Assembly (NCBI GenBank): GCA_017305815.1
Contig: JAFKJZ010000338.1
Location: forward strand, 1-21,704
Source: Hyphomicrobiales bacterium
GTDB taxonomy: Bacteria > Pseudomonadota > Alphaproteobacteria > Rhizobiales > Kaistiaceae
Direction of reading: 5' to 3'
DNA length: 21,704 nt
Position 1 is the first letter of the stretch, and the number at the start of each line of letters is the position of its first letter. This document shows positions 18,922-21,704 of the stretch, piece by piece. Both the position numbers and the translations under genes were made by a program. A model generated the notes under the pieces. The model was not told the origin of the DNA, made no database searches, and saw only the letters and a list, made by a program, of their open reading frames with translations.

Positions 18922-19590
18922 CTATTCGACCGGCTTGCCCGCCAACGCGGAGGCGAGTTCCTCGTATTGCTCGCATTCCGTGTTGCCGCACAGCTTCTGC
19001 ACGACGACCAACTCGGCCTGGGCCAATTCCGTGCGACCGGCGCTGGCATAGCCTTCACCCAGATATTCATGGGTGTTCACATTGTTGGGATCGATCGCCA
19101 GCGCCTGCTTGTAGAAGTCGATGCCGACATCGGTATCGCCCTTCTTGCGGTGGCTGTAGCCGATATAGGTCAGCACGACGGCGTCGTGCTTGTCCTGCAC
19201 GGCGTCGAGGACGTCGAGGGCGTTGTCGTAATAGCCGGCCAGCGCCAGCTGACGGCCCTGTTGCAGCAGTTGCTTGTCATCGAGGCCGCTATGCTGCGCC
19301 TTGACGCAACGCTGCAGGTTCATGTTGTAGACCATGCCGCGCTTGCAGACCTGGTTGGACGGCATGAAATGGCTGCTGCCACCGCCGCCGCTGCTGCTTC
19401 CACTGCTGCTGCCGCCACCTCCGCCTCCGCCGCTGCTACCCCCACCACCACCGCCCCCGCCGCCGCCGCCACCACCTCCGCCTCCTCCACCTCCTCCACT
19501 GGAGGCGAGGGCGGCGCCGGTCGAGGCCAGCAGGCCGATGAAGGCGAGCGTCAGCACGGAACGCGTTGTCTTTTCGAACATGGTTGTCAT
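18922..19590 (-). CDS. secreted polyglycine TPR protein
   Basis: From ATG 19590 (GGAGGG four bases upstream) the product has 222 residues. It begins with a signal peptide (VLTLAFIGLLASTGAALAS), then a low-complexity Gly/Ser region at 30-73 including 20 consecutive Gly (32-51). A C-x12-C motif follows (Cys82 to Cys95), then TPR-like helical repeats from about 104 to 200 (YYDNALDVLDAV, GIDFYKQALAIDPNNVNTHEYLG, AGRTELAQAEL), ending with CGNTEC at 201-206. The Gly tract looks like a flexible linker. TPRs suggest a periplasmic protein-binding role. It is divergent from the ECF sigma gene 84 bases away, so it could be part of that regulon. The 146 bases downstream before 18775 show nothing clear. 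Confidence 0.8.
   Translation of the reverse strand: MTTMFEKTTRSVLTLAFIGLLASTGAALASSGGGGGGGGGGGGGGGGGGGGSSGGGGGGGSSSGSSSGGGGSSHFMPSNQVCKRGMVYNMNLQRCVKAQHSGLDDKQLLQQGRQLALAGYYDNALDVLDAVQDKHDAVVLTYIGYSHRKKGDTDVGIDFYKQALAIDPNNVNTHEYLGEGYASAGRTELAQAELVVVQKLCGNTECEQYEELASALAGKPVE
19372..19503. repeat. triplet-rich Gly/Ser-coding tract
   Basis: An imperfect run of CC(A/G/T)-type and GCT triplets on +, coding for 20 Gly, SS, 7 Gly, SSSGSSS, 4 Gly, SS on the minus strand. Glycine codons are mixed (GGA, GGC, GGT, GGG), so it is not a pure microsatellite. Length changes by triplets would keep frame. Confidence 0.9.
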
Positions 19591-19674
19591 CGGACCCTCC
19601 GACTGGTTTCCTCTCGCCCGTGAGACGAGAGTCGCGGCAAGAACAGCAGGGGCGGGAGCCCTATTCGGTAGCCC

Positions 19675-20130
19675 ATGTCGAGAACGGATCACGATGCTGT
19701 GAAGGCGGACCTCGCGCTTCATCTCGAAGCGCTCTGGCGCTATGGGCTCGTCCTGTCGCGCAACCGCGATACTGCCGAAGATCTGGTCCAGGCTACTTGC
19801 GTGCGCGCACTGGAGCGGTCGCACCAGTTCCTTCCCGGCACGCGGCTCGACCGCTGGCTGTTCGCCATCCAGCGTTCGATCTGGATCAACGAGCTGCGCT
19901 CCCAGCGCGTCCGCCAGGGCGCCGGGATCGTCGATGCCGAGATCGCGCTGGTCGTCGACGGTCGTCACGAGATCGAGACGAATATTCTTGCCTCCCAAGT
20001 GTTAAGGGAGGGTGTTCCGATCGGCACGGTGATGAGCCGGCTCGCGACGGTCCGCGAGCGGCTCGGCGGATTGTCGGACGCGACGGAGCGGCGCGAGGAG
20101 ACAGAACGAGGCGGCGATGACGGACACTAG
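19675..20130 (+). CDS. ECF sigma factor lacking most of region 4.1-4.2 (likely inactive or misassembled)
   Basis: The 151-residue product starts as a normal ECF sigma factor. Region 2 runs from about 15 to 80 (HLEALWRYGLVLSRNRDTAEDLVQAT and LDRWLFAIQRSIWINELRSQ). In family members a sigma-4 domain of about 55 residues follows, with helix motifs such as LP..QR..LLLVY.EG.SY.EAA.ILG before VPIGTVMSRL. Here QVLREG (108-113) runs directly into VPIGTVMSRLATVRERL (114-130). About 25-30 residues containing the first helices of the DNA-binding domain are missing, in frame, near bases 20007-20016. The codons just before the join (CAA GTG TTA AGG) are rare for this DNA. The ribosome-binding site is weak. 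It overlaps the anti-sigma gene by 14 bases, as usual for co-regulated pairs. As drawn, -35 recognition should fail. Confidence 0.8.
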   Translation: MSRTDHDAVKADLALHLEALWRYGLVLSRNRDTAEDLVQATCVRALERSHQFLPGTRLDRWLFAIQRSIWINELRSQRVRQGAGIVDAEIALVVDGRHEIETNILASQVLREGVPIGTVMSRLATVRERLGGLSDATERREETERGGDDGH

Positions 20131-21223
20131 TCATCCGGACGATGCGAGGCTGATCGCCTATCTCGACGGCGCGCTGTCGGTCGAGGAGCGGGACAAGCTG
20201 GCGGCGCGGCTTGCGAGCGACCAGCCGCTCCAGGCCCGGCTGGAGCGGATCGAGCGGGGCGGGCGTTTGATCGCGCCAGCCTTTGCCGCCCTTGGCGTCG
20301 ACGCCCCGCGCGCGCGGCTCGAAGCGCGGCTTGCCGCCGCGATCGCGTCCGACGAGACCCGACTCGTGCTCGAACGGCCGCGCGCCCGCAGCTGGAGCCT
20401 ACCGAAATGGCAGCCTCGGCTCGTCGCGGCTGCGCTCGCCCTGTTCGTGCTCGGCGGGGTGGTCGGCATGTCGCTCAGCGGCCGGGTCGATCGCGACGCG
20501 GCCGTGACCGAGGCCGCGGCAGAGGGCTGGCGGCAGGCGGTGGCGGAATACCTCACCCATGACGATCGGGTGGTGGTGCCCATCGGATCCACCGAGCAGC
20601 ACGGATACCTCTCCTTGGGTACTGATGCGATCCTCGCGGAGCGTGTCGCGGTCGAGGCCGCGGAACCGTTGGGAGTTCCGGTGCTCCCCGTGCTGCCCTT
20701 CGGCTCTGCGCCGTACTTCACCGCGTTCCCCGGGAGCCTCAACCTGCGGCTGTCCACCCTGCTGTCGGTGGTCGGCGACCTGCTAGACACCTTGGTGGGA
20801 CAGGGATTTCGCCGCTTCGTCATCGTCAACGGACACGGTGGCAACATGCCGGTGACGGGCCTGGCGACCGAATGGCTGGCCAAGCCCCGGGAGTACCGGG
20901 TCCAGGTGAAGTTCACCAGCTGGTACGCCGGAGCGGAGGTATCGAAGGTGGCGGCGGGCTACGAGGAAGACCCGACGCACGGTGGATGGTTCGAGAACTT
21001 CCCCTGGACCCGACTGGCGGACGTCTCGCTGCCCCGGGAAGCCAAGCCGCACCTGTCGTCGGACGTCATCGGGATGGCGACGGCCGCGGACATGCGCGAG
21101 CTGACCGGTGACGGCAGCTTCGGTGGCTCGTATCAACTGAGCGACGAGGCGATGGACCACATCTGGCGGACCGGCGTCGCCGAGGTCCGGGACCTCCTGG
21201 AGAACGGTTGGGCCTTCCGGTGA
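20117..21223 (+). CDS. anti-sigma factor fused in frame to a creatininase-family domain
   Basis: One 368-residue open frame with two unrelated halves. Residues 1-143 are a membrane anti-sigma factor: a cytoplasmic zinc-finger-like domain without the Cys motif (DDARLIAYLDGALSVEERDKL), a membrane span at 100-120 and EGWRQAVAEYL, which in relatives leads into a periplasmic domain. Residues 147-368 are a creatininase/MftE-type hydrolase: GSTEQHG (157-163), GTD (168-170), NGHGGN (238-243) and HGGWFEN (288-294), giving plausible metal ligands. The creatininase lacks its usual first 10-15 residues. The fusion would place the hydrolase in the periplasm, which is odd for this cytoplasmic family. GAGGCGGCG precedes the ATG, which overlaps the sigma gene. 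The join at about 20545-20560 is probably a rearrangement or an assembly chimera. Confidence 0.75.
   Translation: MTDTSHPDDARLIAYLDGALSVEERDKLAARLASDQPLQARLERIERGGRLIAPAFAALGVDAPRARLEARLAAAIASDETRLVLERPRARSWSLPKWQPRLVAAALALFVLGGVVGMSLSGRVDRDAAVTEAAAEGWRQAVAEYLTHDDRVVVPIGSTEQHGYLSLGTDAILAERVAVEAAEPLGVPVLPVLPFGSAPYFTAFPGSLNLRLSTLLSVVGDLLDTLVGQGFRRFVIVNGHGGNMPVTGLATEWLAKPREYRVQVKFTSWYAGAEVSKVAAGYEEDPTHGGWFENFPWTRLADVSLPREAKPHLSSDVIGMATAADMRELTGDGSFGGSYQLSDEAMDHIWRTGVAEVRDLLENGWAFR
20540..20560. other. anti-sigma / creatininase junction (breakpoint or chimeric join)
   Basis: Upstream codons give WRQAVAEYL, an anti-sigma continuation. Downstream codons give HDDRVVVPIGSTEQHG, the start of a creatininase. 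Both families can carry a residue string like EYL here, so a few shared bases could have promoted recombination or assembler overlap. No insertion sequence, target duplication or tRNA is visible at the point. Confidence 0.6.
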
Positions 21224-21366
21224 TCGGCGCCGGATGGCAGGGTCGCACCGCATAGGTCACCGGAACGGCGCAGGGCATCGGGGCGTGCATCGCGGACGTG
21301 GTGGTCGTGGCGTCATGGGCGGCCCGGCAAACCCTGTCGATCGACGGCGGCGATGGCTGTTACTGA
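21220..21366 (+). pseudogene. remnant of a short-chain dehydrogenase/reductase
   Basis: GTG at 21220 overlaps the creatininase stop and opens a frame reading VIGAGWQGRTA, stop (TAG at 21253-21255), VTGTAQGIGACIAD, then directly VVVVASWAARQTLSIDGGDGCY and TGA. TGxxxGIG is the nucleotide-binding start of a classical SDR, and ASxAA..QTLSIDGG is the normal SDR C-terminus. The roughly 190-200 residues between them, including the catalytic Ser-Tyr-Lys, are absent. With the in-frame stop, the gene cannot make a working enzyme. It ends convergently, overlapping the amidase stop by 7 bases. An intact ancestor would have been translationally coupled to the creatininase. Confidence 0.65.
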
Positions 21367-21704
21367 CCGGCGATGACGGATCCGATGTCGACTCGGCGAC
21401 GTGAGGGATCGGCGGTATCGGCCAGCGCGGTCTCCACCGCGGCGGCAACCCGCAGCAGGGCGGCGTCCTGACCGATACCGGCGGCGAGCTGCAAGCCGAC
21501 CGGGAGGCCGTCGGCGGTGACGCCACACGGGATCACCACCGCCGGCTGGCCGGTCACGTTGTACGGGCCGGAGAAGATCCCCTCGATCTCACCCTCCGGA
21601 GTGTCGATGGTCGGCGTGTCCGCCGGTGCCGGGTACGGCACGGCGGGTCCCAGTAGCGCATCCACCCCGTCCAGCAGCGCCGCGGCCCGCGGCAGCACGG
21701 TCGC
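21360..21704 (-). CDS. amidase-signature family enzyme, C-terminal part (cut by the window edge)
   Basis: The frame enters from the right edge and runs 114 residues to a TAA at 21360. It matches the C-terminal end of amidase-signature (GatA/AtzF-like) hydrolases: DALLGPAVPYPAPADTP, FSGPYNVTGQPAVVIPCG and ADGLPVGLQLAAGIGQDAALL are standard landmarks. The Ser-cisSer-Lys catalytic core lies upstream in the protein, outside the window, so activity and substrate cannot be judged. Codon choice resembles the creatininase and SDR remnant rather than the purine locus, suggesting they come from the same, perhaps actinobacterial, source. An internal GTG at 21698 is not taken as the start because the frame is open to the edge. 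Confidence 0.85.
   Translation of the reverse strand, partial: ATVLPRAAALLDGVDALLGPAVPYPAPADTPTIDTPEGEIEGIFSGPYNVTGQPAVVIPCGVTADGLPVGLQLAAGIGQDAALLRVAAAVETALADTADPSRRRVDIGSVIAGQ

Noticed and set aside
19372..19503. possible CRISPR or tandem-repeat array
   Set aside because: There are no repeat-spacer units; it is a coding Gly/Ser triplet tract inside a secreted protein gene.
20500..20600. insertion sequence or integration site at the composition border
   Set aside because: No terminal inverted repeats, target duplication, transposase fragment or tRNA end could be seen.
20117..21223. genuine new sensor in which the creatininase acts as an anti-sigma effector domain
   Set aside because: The creatininase lacks its N-terminus, the next gene is a broken SDR and composition shifts at the join. 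A breakpoint explains this more simply.

Overview
The window looks like a GC-rich alphaproteobacterial chromosome segment, probably Hyphomicrobiales (Rhizobiales). The reasons are the gene content (XdhABC, a BMP-family importer, membrane urate hydroxylase PuuD, UraD and an allantoate amidohydrolase in one run), the codon use, and an ECF sigma/anti-sigma pair of alphaproteobacterial type. This assignment is inference from family resemblance; no rRNA or marker gene is present.

Bases 1-2325: a quinone-oxidoreductase gene (+) converges on a LysR-type regulator (-). The regulator is divergent from the purine operon. The intergenic stretch is AT-rich and carries two TTGATCAA palindromes, the second overlapping a plausible -35 box.

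Bases 2326-16741, all on +: a nearly continuous purine catabolism locus. Xanthine dehydrogenase (xdhA, xdhB, chaperone xdhC) turns hypoxanthine/xanthine into urate. A four-gene BMP-type ABC importer (ATPase, two permeases, periplasmic binding protein) probably brings in purines or nucleosides. PuuD oxidises urate to 5-hydroxyisourate, UraH hydrolyses it, UraD decarboxylates OHCU to allantoin, and an AllC-like M20 enzyme degrades allantoate. A second M20 enzyme of unknown substrate is translationally coupled to it. No allantoinase is visible, so the pathway has a gap inside the window.

Bases 16672-19590, all on -: a type III polyketide synthase with an isoprenylcysteine-methyltransferase-like membrane enzyme (alkylresorcinol/alkylpyrone type pair), then two predicted secreted proteins sharing a C-x12-C motif. 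One of these has a long polyglycine tract followed by TPRs.

Bases 19675-21704: an ECF sigma factor and its anti-sigma gene, both abnormal. The sigma factor lacks most of the sigma-4 region. The anti-sigma reading frame runs without a stop into a creatininase-family domain at about 20,545-20,560. Everything after that point (creatininase, a gutted SDR remnant, the C-terminus of an amidase) looks actinobacterial, so the point is either a recombination breakpoint or a chimeric assembly junction. XdhA also lacks about 25 residues of its N-terminal ferredoxin fold. Several clean in-frame losses in otherwise conserved families are the most unusual property of this window. I found no convincing new defence or mobile system.
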